From Thalassospira lucentensis (GTDB taxonomy: Bacteria; Pseudomonadota; Alphaproteobacteria; Rhodospirillales; Thalassospiraceae), in NCBI RefSeq assembly GCF_011806425.1, contig NZ_JAATOV010000005.1, positions 62,001 to 126,000 on the forward strand: a stretch of DNA of 64,000 nucleotides, given 5' to 3'. Shown here in pieces: positions 33,822 through 42,916 of the stretch. A program made the position numbers and the translations under genes. How positions within the stretch are numbered: position 1 is the first letter of the stretch; each line of letters starts with the position of its first letter. The notes below the pieces were generated by a model. It did no database searches, was not told the DNA's origin, and saw nothing but the letters and a program-made list of their open reading frames with translations.

Positions 33822-34862
33822 ATGACCATTCAGTTTAGAAACGAGACGTTTCGCAACGATTTTACCTATGCCAATAGCCGGTCAAACATTCCGCGCTTTC
33901 CGTTTCCATTTCCCGAAGACGAATACATGTATTCAACGAATATGGAACCTCATATGGCAATGCGGGCCGGAAGCCCGTTTGAGAATGCCTTTGATGTGGA
34001 CGAGCATTACGTCGCGGAAATGCAGGAACGCGCATTGGTCTTGGCCGATGATCCGGGCCGGTGTCAGGCGCTGCCGCATATGGAAACGGCGGGCTGGGAC
34101 TTTCTTGAACTGGTGATGGTGTCCAAGGCGCGCGATTATCCTGATTTGTTTACGCTTTCCATTGATGGGGATCGTTGGCACTGGATCAATAAGCCGCTTC
34201 AGATCAATGATAGGTTTACCTTTGGCGATAGATCGACGCTGCCATGTCATCCGATGGAATATATTGGCCGTCAGGTGCAAGGCGATCACGCGATCCTTGA
34301 TCAGCGTGATGGTAACCTTTGGCTGGATGCCGGGATCATTACCGCCCAGGCGGACTGGTCGCTTGATTTCGATATTGGCATGAACTTTTTTGAATGGCAT
34401 GCGCCGGTACCGTTGGCGCATGAACTGGGCGTGTTTCAGCGGGCGCTGAAATTCTTGCTGTCACTGCCGCAAGGGCAGCCATCGCGCCGGTTAAACTGGA
34501 CGTTGACCGTGAACCCACGACTGGATACCAGCCCGGAAAACTATCCCAAATGGGGACCGGATAAGCTGGCCGTAACCCCGGATAATATCGGCGAAAAAAT
34601 CCATCTTCGGGTGGAGCTTCAGACGTTTTGGCGACTGCCACGGTCCAATGCGATCGTGTTTCCCATTCGGACCTATTTGATGGCGATGAACGAAGTCGTT
34701 ACTCAGCCAAAATGGGCGCGCCGCCTGCACCGTGTGTTGCGTGATTTGCGGCCTGAACTTGTCGAATATAAGGGACTGTCGCGCTATCACCCAATGCTGG
34801 TTGAATGGTTGGCGCAATTTGACGATGGTGCCCCGACGTCACCGGGCATATTCCCCGACTGA
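33822..34862 (+). CDS. dmmC: Heme-dependent oxidative N-demethylase-like subunit (DUF3445)
   Basis: 346 residues. Conserved DUF3445 blocks are visible: RALVLADDPGRCQALPHMET in the N-terminal region, DLFTLSIDGDRWHWIN, then LSLPQGQPSRRLNWTLTVNPRLD and LRVELQTFWRLPRSNAIVFPIRT. The family holds a heme- or iron-dependent oxidase subunit and is the oxygenase half of dimethylamine monooxygenase. It is the last gene of dmmDABC. AAGGGGATGCCATC gives a good ribosome site. A bidirectional terminator lies 129 bp downstream. Confidence 0.87.
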   Translation: MTIQFRNETFRNDFTYANSRSNIPRFPFPFPEDEYMYSTNMEPHMAMRAGSPFENAFDVDEHYVAEMQERALVLADDPGRCQALPHMETAGWDFLELVMVSKARDYPDLFTLSIDGDRWHWINKPLQINDRFTFGDRSTLPCHPMEYIGRQVQGDHAILDQRDGNLWLDAGIITAQADWSLDFDIGMNFFEWHAPVPLAHELGVFQRALKFLLSLPQGQPSRRLNWTLTVNPRLDTSPENYPKWGPDKLAVTPDNIGEKIHLRVELQTFWRLPRSNAIVFPIRTYLMAMNEVVTQPKWARRLHRVLRDLRPELVEYKGLSRYHPMLVEWLAQFDDGAPTSPGIFPD

Positions 34863-34990
34863 TCAATTGCTTGGTTCAACTGGAGTAGGGGGTGTGGGAG
34901 TTGGAGCTTCTTAAGGTGCGCTTTCGCCTTTGCTCCAGCACTTTTGCAATACCCCTCTAAAACCATCCAGAATTTGCCACTAGAATAAAA

Positions 34991-35018
34991 GAAAGGCCAG
35001 TTGTGAAACTGGCCTTTC
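34991..35018. terminator. Bidirectional terminator between dmmC and the amtB operon
   Basis: GAAAGGCCAG (34991-35000) pairs perfectly with CTGGCCTTTC (35009-35018), an 8-nt loop between, T-rich behind (TTGCGTTTTT). Confidence 0.8.
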
Positions 35019-35096
35019 TTGCGTTTTTGGGGATGGTGTGCCGCACCTGGGGTTCAGGGCAAAATTGCAAGACGACACATCATCAAGGCCCAAAGA

Positions 35097-35261
35097 TTAC
35101 ATGTTTTTGTACGCTTTGTTTTCATGGATGGCCATGGATGCGATCGTGTAAACGCACACGGCAATCCCAACCAGCGTCACCAGTCCGAGAATGACCGGCT
35201 TATCCGCGAAGGTGAAGTACGCTTCTGCACCTTCCCAGGTGGTAATCGGCGCTGTATTCAT
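35097..35261 (-). CDS. Small single-span membrane protein encoded after amtB (54 aa)
   Basis: ATG 35261 is 61 bp downstream of the amtB stop and preceded by AAGGAACCTGAGAT. The product begins MNTAPITTWEGAEAYFTFAD. It has one hydrophobic helix (VILGLVTLVGIAVCVYTIA) and ends in IHENKAYKNM. Tight linkage to amtB and a good ribosome site make it a real gene. I do not recognise a named family. A regulatory or stabilising partner of the ammonium channel is inference. The length is the same as the TRAP-linked small protein at 9673 but the sequences are unrelated. Confidence 0.75.
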   Translation of the reverse strand: MNTAPITTWEGAEAYFTFADKPVILGLVTLVGIAVCVYTIASMAIHENKAYKNM

Positions 35262-35322
35262 ATCTCAGGTTCCTTTCTGAAATGGTCCCAATTGAACTCG
35301 TCAGCTTAAATGTTCTGCTGAT

Positions 35323-36669
35323 TTATTCAGCCGGGGTCGGCGACGTTGGATCATTGGTAAAGGCAGCCGGAACAGAGCTTTCCGGATATGCGCTTGCCGG
35401 AACTTCGGCCTTATCCAGGCCAGCAATCTCAGCGCCTTCGGTCACACGCAGCAGGCCAACGACCTTAAGGGCGTAGGACAATGCGTATCCCGGTGCGAAA
35501 CCAAGAATCATAAAGACAACCGCACTGGAAAGCTGACCCACGAAAGAGATTTCCGGACCGGCAATGTTTGGATAGCCAGATGCAAAGATCCCCGATGCGA
35601 TAAGCCCCCAGACACCGCCAAAGCCATGCACTGCGACCGCGCCAACCGCATCATCAATTTTGAACTTGCCGACAAGGATGTCGTTAAGTTTCGGCATGAT
35701 GCACCCACCAGCAAAGCTGACGAGGAAGGCAAAGCCCGGATAATAAAGATCAAGGGCCGGAGCCGATGAAATCACACCAATCAGCGCGCCTGACATCATC
35801 CAGAACGGATCGCGGGTGACCAAATACGCACCGATCATGCCGCCTGCAACGCCCATCAGGGTGTTGAATGCGAATGCCGACAGGGTCGTCGGGGTGTTGT
35901 AAATCGTGGTCCACATATCACCGGTATAGATGATGCAACCGCCCAAGAATCCAAAGAAGCCCATAACGATCAGCATCAGGCCGATCAAAGACATCGGCAT
36001 GTTATGGCCATCGATATTGTTGACCGTGCCATCGGAATTAAAGCGACCGATACGCGGGCCCAAATTGATCAGAACACCCAGCGTGAAGAAACCGGCAACG
36101 GTGTGAACACAGCCCGCCGCACCAACGTCATGCAGGCCCCATTCCGTGGTAAGCCACCCATCTGGGTGCCAGCCCCAAGATGCGCCAAGTATCCAGACGA
36201 CAGCACCCAGGACAAGGGCAAGGATGGTAAAGCCGGAGATACGGATACGTTCAATCACCGAGCCCGACATAATCGATGCCGTGGTCGCCGCAAACAGGGT
36301 AAAGGCCGCATAAAAAATGCCCGACGCGTTATCGGTCAGGTTTGGCCCCATATTCGTGCTCCAGGGCAGGCCAGCCTCGGAACCATCAGCGATGCTAAGC
36401 CCTGCTGGGAATGCCAGATAAATCCACCAGCCAACATAATAGAAAGCCGGGATCAGGAATGCGAACGCGATCAGGTTTTTCATGCCCGAAGCAAGGGCAT
36501 TCTTTGCACGAGACGCACCCATCTCATAGGCAAGGAAGCCTGCATGGATGGCCAGCATCAATGCTGTACACCACCAATAGAAAACTTCGGAATTTATGGT
36601 CGTTGCCATGGCGAGTGATGACTCAAGACTATCAAGCCTTGCCATCAACTCCGGTACGGATTGTTCCAT
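35323..36669 (-). CDS. amtB: Ammonium transporter (Amt family)
   Basis: 448 residues with about 11 hydrophobic segments. Amt hallmarks are FYWWCTALMLAIHAGFLAYE near the N-terminus, the first pore His in DVGAAGCVHTVAGFF, and the second in AVGAVAVHGFGGVWGLI. AFNTLMGVAGGMIGAY lies between them. It takes up ammonium across the inner membrane. The N-terminal section (MEQSVPELMARLDSLESSL) has a short helical extension ahead of the first membrane segment. The start at 36669 has GGAGAG upstream; a longer frame starting 57 bp earlier is not needed. No glnK/glnB gene is adjacent. It lies between the dmm and mgd operons, matching release of amine nitrogen. Confidence 0.93.
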   Translation of the reverse strand: MEQSVPELMARLDSLESSLAMATTINSEVFYWWCTALMLAIHAGFLAYEMGASRAKNALASGMKNLIAFAFLIPAFYYVGWWIYLAFPAGLSIADGSEAGLPWSTNMGPNLTDNASGIFYAAFTLFAATTASIMSGSVIERIRISGFTILALVLGAVVWILGASWGWHPDGWLTTEWGLHDVGAAGCVHTVAGFFTLGVLINLGPRIGRFNSDGTVNNIDGHNMPMSLIGLMLIVMGFFGFLGGCIIYTGDMWTTIYNTPTTLSAFAFNTLMGVAGGMIGAYLVTRDPFWMMSGALIGVISSAPALDLYYPGFAFLVSFAGGCIMPKLNDILVGKFKIDDAVGAVAVHGFGGVWGLIASGIFASGYPNIAGPEISFVGQLSSAVVFMILGFAPGYALSYALKVVGLLRVTEGAEIAGLDKAEVPASAYPESSVPAAFTNDPTSPTPAE

Positions 36670-36982
36670 TTTAGTCTCTCCATCACATAATGCCCCCCGA
36701 TGGACATTCATTTTATTAAAATTCAATTCCTTTCAGTGAACAAGCGCTAATATGTTTTTTGTTGTGCAGCGCAATAAATTTAGTAAAAACAATTAGTTAA
36801 TTTGAGGCTGTGTGTTGGCCGCGCATGTTTGATTAAAAAGTAAACGCAAAAATTAAATGCCTATTATGCGTGCGATTTCGCTGAGTCGTGCCGATTCTGT
36901 CGAAATTTCGCGCATGGAAATCTTCCTTGGGTTGGGTTTTCCGCGCCGAGGAGGTTTGAATTTTGAAAAGAAGAGGTGGTTT
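36670..36982. other. AT-rich region upstream of amtB
   Basis: 313 bp between the end of the GlxA-type regulator and the start of amtB. The first 150 bp next to amtB are rich in A/T and would include its promoter. I looked for a sigma-54 GG-N10-GC element and NtrC palindromes and found none that are convincing. Confidence 0.45.
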
Positions 36983-38020
36983 TTAGGTGCTTCGCGCGTC
37001 GCGCGGGGCGATACCGTAGGTTGCCTTAAACGCGCGCGAGAAATGGCTGCTGTTGGCAAAGCCGGTGGCAAAGGCGATCTCGGAAATGGTCAGGGCACTT
37101 TGTTTGAGCAAACGCCGGGCATGGTCAAGGCGGACCTGATGATAAACTTCAAGGAACGACGCACCAAGATGCTGGGTAAAGAGCCGATCAAGTTGGCGGG
37201 TTGAAAGGCGCACGAAGCTTGCCATTTCGTCACGCGATTTCGGGTCTTCGATGGTGGCTTCCATCTTTTCCAACACGCGCAGCAAGGCTGGATGATGCAC
37301 ATTATAGCGTTCGGCAAGCGATGCGCGCTGTGATCCGCCTGATGTGCCGACATTGGTATGCAGATACCAATCCGAAACCCGGGTGGCAAAATCAGCCCCC
37401 ATATGGTCGGCAATCATGGCATGCATCATATCAAGCGGCGCAACGCCCCCGCCGCATGTGATCCGATCGCCATCAATGACAAAGCGCGCACGTTGTGGTT
37501 CCAGATCGGGAAAGGCTTCGATAAGGGCGGGCGCGTGTTCCCAGTGAATGGTGAATTGCCGTTGCCCCAAAAGACCCGCAGCAGCAAGAACATAAGATCC
37601 GCTTGAAATCCCGCCCATGCGCACCCCCCATCGGGATAATTTGCGCAAGGCGGGCAGAATGCCCGGTGCCTGCCATTGTGTGGGATGACCGCCGGCACAG
37701 ACAAACAGGGTGTGTAAACTGGTTGGCGCATTGGCGATGGGGGTGGTCGGGACCATGGTGCCCGATGAAGATGTGATATTGCCGCCCGCCGCCGAATAAT
37801 TCAGCAGTCGATAAATCGGGCGCCCCGCCAACAGGTTTGCCGCCCGCAACGGTTCAATCGCCGACGCATAGGACATCAGGGCAAAGTCAGGCAGCAGCAT
37901 AAAGCCGATATGTTGCGGCGCCGGCTGCGTATCGCCATTGGATCGCGCCGCTTGGCCATGCGCGTTGGTTTGCTGTGCGCGGGGTTTGGCGGCGGCATTT
38001 GATGTCGGTTTTTCGTCCAT
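36983..38020 (-). CDS. GlxA-family AraC-type regulator (DJ-1/PfpI-like sensor + HTH)
   Basis: 345 residues. After about 38 low-complexity residues comes a DJ-1/PfpI-like domain (HIGFMLLPDFALMSYASAIEPL, with LFVCAGG and SGSYVLAAAGLLG). The C-terminal AraC double helix-turn-helix has RQLDRLFTQHLGASFLEVYH and ISEIAFATGFANSSHFSRAFK. Relatives such as GbdR and CdhR activate betaine, carnitine and sarcosine catabolism. The gene is divergent from the mgdABCD (sarcosine-oxidase-like) operon with 88 bp between, so it most likely controls that operon. Confidence 0.9.
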   Translation of the reverse strand: MDEKPTSNAAAKPRAQQTNAHGQAARSNGDTQPAPQHIGFMLLPDFALMSYASAIEPLRAANLLAGRPIYRLLNYSAAGGNITSSSGTMVPTTPIANAPTSLHTLFVCAGGHPTQWQAPGILPALRKLSRWGVRMGGISSGSYVLAAAGLLGQRQFTIHWEHAPALIEAFPDLEPQRARFVIDGDRITCGGGVAPLDMMHAMIADHMGADFATRVSDWYLHTNVGTSGGSQRASLAERYNVHHPALLRVLEKMEATIEDPKSRDEMASFVRLSTRQLDRLFTQHLGASFLEVYHQVRLDHARRLLKQSALTISEIAFATGFANSSHFSRAFKATYGIAPRDARST

Positions 38021-38108
38021 GTCTTAAATTTATTATTATATGTCTGTTTTAGGCAAGCTGGAAAATGGTGCTGTGTCAAGATCGGGACATAACAGCGAAA
38101 GAACCGAT

Positions 38109-39359
38109 ATGCGTTATTCAGCCCTGTCATTGCTTGGCAATGCCTTTTCCAAGAATAAAAAATGGACGCCCGCGTGGCGTAATCCGGATCCAAAGCCGCA
38201 TTATGATGTGATCATTATTGGCGGTGGCGGGCATGGATTGGCGACGGCCTATTACCTGTCGAAGGTATTTGGCGTGCGCAATGTGGCGGTTCTTGAAAGG
38301 GGATATTTGGGATCGGGAAATATCGGACGAAATACGACGATTATCCGGTCAAACTACCTGTTACAGGGCAATAACCCGTTCTACGAATTTTCCATGAAAC
38401 TGTGGGAAGGGTTGGAGCAGGATTTCAATTTTAACGCCATGGTGTCCCAGCGTGGTGTGGTCAATTTGTATCATTCGGATGCCCAGCGCGATGCCTATGT
38501 CCGGCGCGGCAATGCCATGCGCCTGCACAGGGTGGATGCCGATCTGGTCGGCCGTGATCAATTGCGCGATATGCTGCCGTTTCTCGATTATGAAAATGCC
38601 CGTTTTCCGATTATGGGCGGGCTTATGCAAAAGCGTGGCGGGACTGTGCGCCACGATGCGGTGGCATGGGGCTTTGCCCGTGGGGCGGATCAAAACGGGG
38701 TCGATATCATCCAAAATTGCGAAGTCACCGCGATTGAGCGCGAAGGCGATCAGGTGACGGGGGTGCAAACTACACGCGGCCCCATCACATGCGGCAAGCT
38801 TGCGATGGCGGTTGCAGGACATTCAAGCCATGTGGCACGGATGGTCGATATGCGTCTGCCGATTGAAAGTCATGCCTTGCAGGCCTTTGTGTCCGAAGGA
38901 TTAAAGCCGTTCATTGATACGGTGGTGACATTTGGTGCGGGGCATTTTTACGTATCTCAATCAGACAAGGGTGGCCTTGTTTTTGGCGGGGATATCGAAG
39001 GGTATAACTCCTATGCCCAGCGCGGCAACCTGGCCTGTGTCGAACATGTTGCCGAGGCCGGCATGGCAATGATCCCAGCCCTTTCGCGGGTGCGTATCCT
39101 GCGCAGTTGGGGCGGGATCATGGATATGAGCATGGATGGCTCGCCAATTATGGATAAGACCTATCTTGGCAATCTCTATTTCAATGGCGGCTGGTGCTAT
39201 GGCGGGTTTAAGGCAACCCCGGCATCTGGTTATTGCTTTGCCCATTTGCTGGCGACCGACACGCCGCATGAAACCGCGACCGAATTTCGAATGGATCGGT
39301 TTGAGCGCGGATATCTTCTTGATGAAAAGGGCGTTGGTGCCCAAGCGAATTTGCACTGA
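38109..39359 (+). CDS. mgdA: N-methylglutamate dehydrogenase subunit A / sarcosine oxidase beta-like
   Basis: 416 residues, the usual SoxB length. The FAD dinucleotide site is VIIIGGGGHGLATAYYL near residue 36; the flavin-linking His region follows in NTTIIRSNYLLQ. Then come GAGHFYVSQSDKGGLVFGGD and the C-terminal GWCYGGFKATPASGYCFAHLL. It is the catalytic flavin subunit of a heterotetrameric N-methyl amine oxidase. In this setting (gmaS, mgsABC, dmm, purU) N-methylglutamate is the likelier substrate. Sarcosine is the alternative. Start MRYSALSLLG is chosen by family; 69 upstream bases in frame are dropped. It is followed by a structured repeat element rather than directly by the delta-like gene. 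Confidence 0.85.
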   Translation: MRYSALSLLGNAFSKNKKWTPAWRNPDPKPHYDVIIIGGGGHGLATAYYLSKVFGVRNVAVLERGYLGSGNIGRNTTIIRSNYLLQGNNPFYEFSMKLWEGLEQDFNFNAMVSQRGVVNLYHSDAQRDAYVRRGNAMRLHRVDADLVGRDQLRDMLPFLDYENARFPIMGGLMQKRGGTVRHDAVAWGFARGADQNGVDIIQNCEVTAIEREGDQVTGVQTTRGPITCGKLAMAVAGHSSHVARMVDMRLPIESHALQAFVSEGLKPFIDTVVTFGAGHFYVSQSDKGGLVFGGDIEGYNSYAQRGNLACVEHVAEAGMAMIPALSRVRILRSWGGIMDMSMDGSPIMDKTYLGNLYFNGGWCYGGFKATPASGYCFAHLLATDTPHETATEFRMDRFERGYLLDEKGVGAQANLH

Positions 39360-39366
39360 TGCGCAC

Positions 39367-39632
39367 TATACCAACGGCTCTAATTATGACCGGTTTGATG
39401 GAGCCCAATTCGTTCAGGCGGCGAGGCGCGTCTCGCCGGTCATATCGGGGATATGGGCAAGGGACGGAACGTAGCCGATGGACGCATTTGGCCCACCCGA
39501 AGGGCCGGTTTGTCGCGCCCGCCGGACATCGTTATGTCCCGCTTGTGGTCATAAAGACCACGGCGCGAAACATGCCTTGCCAGCAGACGCGACAAGCCGG
39601 TCAAACCGATCATAATTAGAGCCGTTGGTATA
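39367..39632. mobile_element. 266-bp MITE-like element with 32-bp terminal inverted repeats
   Basis: Bases 39367-39398 and 39601-39632 are inverted copies with one mismatch in 32 (outer ends TATACCAACGGCTC and GAGCCGTTGGTATA). The inside is full of short hairpins. They are CGGCGAG with CTCGCCG at 39419-39438, GGACAT with ATGTCC at 39524-39539, and GTGGTC with GACCAC at 39545-39561. A 13-bp helix (39505-39517 with 39588-39600) encloses the last two. The ends read TA-TACC...GGTA-TA, which would suit a TA target duplication. It carries no transposase. It splits the mgdA-mgdB junction and ends 12 bp before the mgdB ATG. No second copy is in the window. Confidence 0.75.
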
Positions 39633-39644
39633 AGGATTTTGGAA

Positions 39645-39923
39645 ATGAGCAGCCTTGTCAAATGTCCCCATTGCGGTCTTCGTCCCCGCGAAGAATTTAC
39701 CATTCGCGGCGAAGTGCCAAGCCCGCGTCCCGCATCAGATGCGCCAGCCAATGCGTGGTTTGATCATGTGTATCTGCGCGATAATCCGCGCGGCGAACAC
39801 CGCGAATATTGGCACCACGCGGGGGGATGCCGCCGCTGGTTGGTATTAAGCCGAAATACCATCACCCATGACATCAGTGCGGTTGTTGATGCCAGCACGC
39901 TGAAAGCGGGGACCAAATCATGA
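39645..39923 (+). CDS. mgdB: N-methylglutamate dehydrogenase subunit B / sarcosine oxidase delta-like
   Basis: 92 residues of the SoxD type. The N-terminal zinc ligands are in CPHCGLRPREEF, followed by the conserved block VYLRDNPRGEHREYWHHAGGCRRWLVLSR split here as HREYWHHAGGCRRW. It binds zinc and is a structural subunit. ATG 39645 has AAGGA 9 nt upstream; a TTG two codons earlier is also in frame. Its stop overlaps the mgdC start (ATGA). Only 12 bp separate it from the repeat element, so part of its leader derives from that element. Confidence 0.88.
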   Translation: MSSLVKCPHCGLRPREEFTIRGEVPSPRPASDAPANAWFDHVYLRDNPRGEHREYWHHAGGCRRWLVLSRNTITHDISAVVDASTLKAGTKS

Positions 39924-42916
39924 CCAGTTTTCGCATCGATGGTGGCACGTCGATTAACCGTGATGATGTGCGCCAGTTTTCCTTTAACGGTGAAAAGCTT
40001 TCGGGGTTTGGCGGCGATACGGTGGCATCTGCCTTGTTGGCCAATGGCAAGCAATTGGTTGGGCGCAGTTTTAAATATCACCGTCCGCGCGGTATTTTGA
40101 CGGCTGGCGCGGCGGAGCCCAACGCGCTTTTGACCATTGGCCGCGATGGGCGGCGTGATCCCAATACCCGTGCAACCATGGCCGAATTGTTTGATGGGCT
40201 GGAAGCACGGTCGCAAAACTGTTGGCCGAATGTTGATTTTGACATTGGCGCGGTCAATGGGGTGCTTGGGCCAATTTTGGGGGCTGGTTTTTACTATAAA
40301 ACCTTTATGTGGCCCGCGGCCTTTTGGGAAAAGGTGTATGAGCCGATCATTCGCAAGGCTGCTGGCCTTGGCCGGGCAAGCTATGATCCCGATCCGGGCT
40401 ATTACGAAAAATGCTGGGCGCATTGTGATCTTTTGGTCATCGGCGCGGGTGCGGCCGGGCTTGCGGCGGCCTTAACCGCCGGGCGGGCCGGGGCACGTGT
40501 GATTATTGCCGACGAAGGCGCACAACTTGGTGGTGGCATGCGGGCCGAGCGCAGCATGATTGATGGGAAGCCAGCAGATATATTCCTCGGCGATGTGATG
40601 GGGGAGCTGATCAGCCTGCCCAATGTCGATATCAAGTCCCGCACGACAATCTTTGCCAATTACGACGACGGTGTTTTTGGTGGGGTAGAACGCGTGCAAA
40701 AGCATCTGCCAGAGGCGGAAATCAATCCAAACCGGGCGATGGAGCGTCTTTGGCGGATTGTTGCCAAACACACCATCCTGGCAACCGGTGCCGAAGAACG
40801 ACCAATTGTCTTTGGCGGCAATGATCGACCCGGTGTGATGATGGCCGGTGCCATGCGTACATATCTTAATGCGTATGGTGTTGCGCCGGGCAAGCGGGTG
40901 GCGTTGTTTGCCAATAATGATCAGGCCTATGACACGGCGCGCGACCTTGAAGAACGCGGCATTGAAATTGCCGCCATCATTGATCCGCGCACATGTCCTG
41001 ACGTTGGGTATCATGGATCAGCCCGCCATATTGCCGGGGCCGTGGTCCGCGATACGGCCGGGCGAAAGGGCCTTAAATCCATCACGGTCCGTCACGATGA
41101 CGGGCGTGATGAAGTGATTGCGGTGGATGCCCTGGCGATATCGGGCGGCTATAGCCCGATTGTGCATCTGGCCTGTCATCGGGGGGCGAGACCGGTATGG
41201 TCCGATGATCATGCGGGCTTTATGCCGCCGATGGATGCCGATGGTCTAACGCCGGTTGGCGCGGTATCGGGCGTTCGCGGGATTGTCGCGTGCTTTAACG
41301 CCGGTGCAAACGCGGCATGTGATGCGTTGGTCGGACTTGGCATTTCTGCCCGGCCTGCCTTGATTGGCGCGGATGTGGCTGGTGATCATGTCAATGATCC
41401 AGAAGCCGCTGGTGCGCAAGATACCTTGCCGGTTTGGTCGGTGCCATCGGCACGCGGCAAGGCATTTGTTGATTTCCAAAATGACGTGACGGCCAGTGAC
41501 ATCAATCTTGCGATGCGCGAAGGATATGATCATGTCGAACTTGCCAAGCGCTACACGACAAATGGCATGGCGACCGATCAGGGTAAAACATCGAACGTAA
41601 ATGCGATTGGTATTCTGGCTGAAAACAAGGGTGTTTCGCCCGGCGATATCGGCACGACAACGTTCCGACCGTTTTATACGCCGGTGTCATTTGGGGCCTT
41701 GGTCGGGGCGTCCAAGGGGTTTGAGTTTCAACCGGTTCGCAAATCACCTTTGCATGGTTGGGCGGCGCGTAATGGGGCAAAATTCGTTGAAACCGGGCTT
41801 TGGTATCGATCAAGCTGGTTTCCCAAGGGCGGCGAAACATTCTGGCGCGACAGCGTGGATCGTGAAGTTTTGAATGTGCGGACCAATGTTGGCATCTGTG
41901 ATGTATCGACCCTTGGCAAGATCGAGATTTTTGGCGCCGATGCGGCAGAATTCCTGAACCGGGTTTACTGCAACGCGTTTTTGAAATTGCCAGTCGGCAA
42001 GGCGCGCTATGGGCTGATGCTGCGTGAAGATGGTTTTATCTATGACGATGGCACGACCAGTTGCTTGGCGGAAAATCATTACTTTATGACCACAACAACG
42101 GCGCTGGCCGCCGGGGTACTGACCCATTTGGAATTCTGCGCACAGGTTCTGTGGCCGGAATTGGATGTGCGGTTGGCGTCCGCCACCGATCAGTGGGCGC
42201 AAATGGCGGTTGCCGGGCCAAAGGCGCGTGCAACATTGGCCAAGATCATTGACGATGATCTTGGCAACGAAGCGTTTCCGTTCTTGGCGGCGCGCGAGGT
42301 CTCGTTGTTTGGGGGGAAACTTCGCGGGCGGTTGTTCCGCATTTCATTTTCGGGCGAGCTTGCCTATGAAATCGCGGTACCGGCGGGATATGGCAGTTGC
42401 GTTGCCGATGCCATTATGGAGGCAGGCAAGGAATTTGACATTGCGCCCTATGGCACGGAGGCCCTTGGCGTGATGCGAATTGAAAAGGGCCATGTCACCC
42501 ATGCCGAAATCAATGGCACCGTCACCCCGGCGGATCTTGGGATGGGGCGGATGGTCTCTGCCAAAAAGGATGATTTCATCGGGCGGGTGATGAACAAGCG
42601 CGAAGGATTGCTTGATGCAGCGCGCCCTTTACTTGTCGGGATTAAGCCAAAGTCACCGTCAGATCGCTTTGCCACCGGATCACATATCTTAAATGTCGGG
42701 GCGGATGTGCGTCTTGAGAATGATCAGGGCTATGTCACATCAACCTGTCATTCGCCCAATCTGGGCCACACGATTGGCTTGGCCCTGATCAAAGGCGGGC
42801 CAGAACGCTACGGCGAAGAAGTCGTTATTTGGAATGGTCTGGCCGGAACCCATGTGACCGGCGTTATCTGCAATCCCGCCTTTGTCGATCCAGAGAATGA
42901 GAAGCTCCATGCGTGA
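39920..42916 (+). CDS. mgdC: N-methylglutamate dehydrogenase subunit C / sarcosine oxidase alpha-like
   Basis: 998 residues, full SoxA length. Domain order: N-terminal 2Fe-2S-like fold (GDTVASALLANGKQLVGRSF), a NAD-binding Rossmann domain (LLVIGAGAAGLAAAL near residue 172), and a long middle section ending at GATEERP-like ILATGAEERPIVF. A C-terminal tetrahydrofolate-binding GcvT-like domain runs from about residue 620 (GICDVSTLGKIEIFG, then FSGELAYEIAVPAG). It would accept the released methylene on tetrahydrofolate. It overlaps mgdB by 4 bases and mgdD by 8 bases. Confidence 0.88.
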   Translation: MTSFRIDGGTSINRDDVRQFSFNGEKLSGFGGDTVASALLANGKQLVGRSFKYHRPRGILTAGAAEPNALLTIGRDGRRDPNTRATMAELFDGLEARSQNCWPNVDFDIGAVNGVLGPILGAGFYYKTFMWPAAFWEKVYEPIIRKAAGLGRASYDPDPGYYEKCWAHCDLLVIGAGAAGLAAALTAGRAGARVIIADEGAQLGGGMRAERSMIDGKPADIFLGDVMGELISLPNVDIKSRTTIFANYDDGVFGGVERVQKHLPEAEINPNRAMERLWRIVAKHTILATGAEERPIVFGGNDRPGVMMAGAMRTYLNAYGVAPGKRVALFANNDQAYDTARDLEERGIEIAAIIDPRTCPDVGYHGSARHIAGAVVRDTAGRKGLKSITVRHDDGRDEVIAVDALAISGGYSPIVHLACHRGARPVWSDDHAGFMPPMDADGLTPVGAVSGVRGIVACFNAGANAACDALVGLGISARPALIGADVAGDHVNDPEAAGAQDTLPVWSVPSARGKAFVDFQNDVTASDINLAMREGYDHVELAKRYTTNGMATDQGKTSNVNAIGILAENKGVSPGDIGTTTFRPFYTPVSFGALVGASKGFEFQPVRKSPLHGWAARNGAKFVETGLWYRSSWFPKGGETFWRDSVDREVLNVRTNVGICDVSTLGKIEIFGADAAEFLNRVYCNAFLKLPVGKARYGLMLREDGFIYDDGTTSCLAENHYFMTTTTALAAGVLTHLEFCAQVLWPELDVRLASATDQWAQMAVAGPKARATLAKIIDDDLGNEAFPFLAAREVSLFGGKLRGRLFRISFSGELAYEIAVPAGYGSCVADAIMEAGKEFDIAPYGTEALGVMRIEKGHVTHAEINGTVTPADLGMGRMVSAKKDDFIGRVMNKREGLLDAARPLLVGIKPKSPSDRFATGSHILNVGADVRLENDQGYVTSTCHSPNLGHTIGLALIKGGPERYGEEVVIWNGLAGTHVTGVICNPAFVDPENEKLHA

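Noticed and set aside
36857-37204. A 115-residue plus-strand frame reaching from the gap into the GlxA-type regulator
   Set aside because: Most of it is antisense to the AraC helix-turn-helix region. No ribosome site and no similarity.
39440-39751. A minus-strand frame inside the inverted-repeat element
   Set aside because: It crosses into mgdB and has no transposase features, so the element is considered non-coding.
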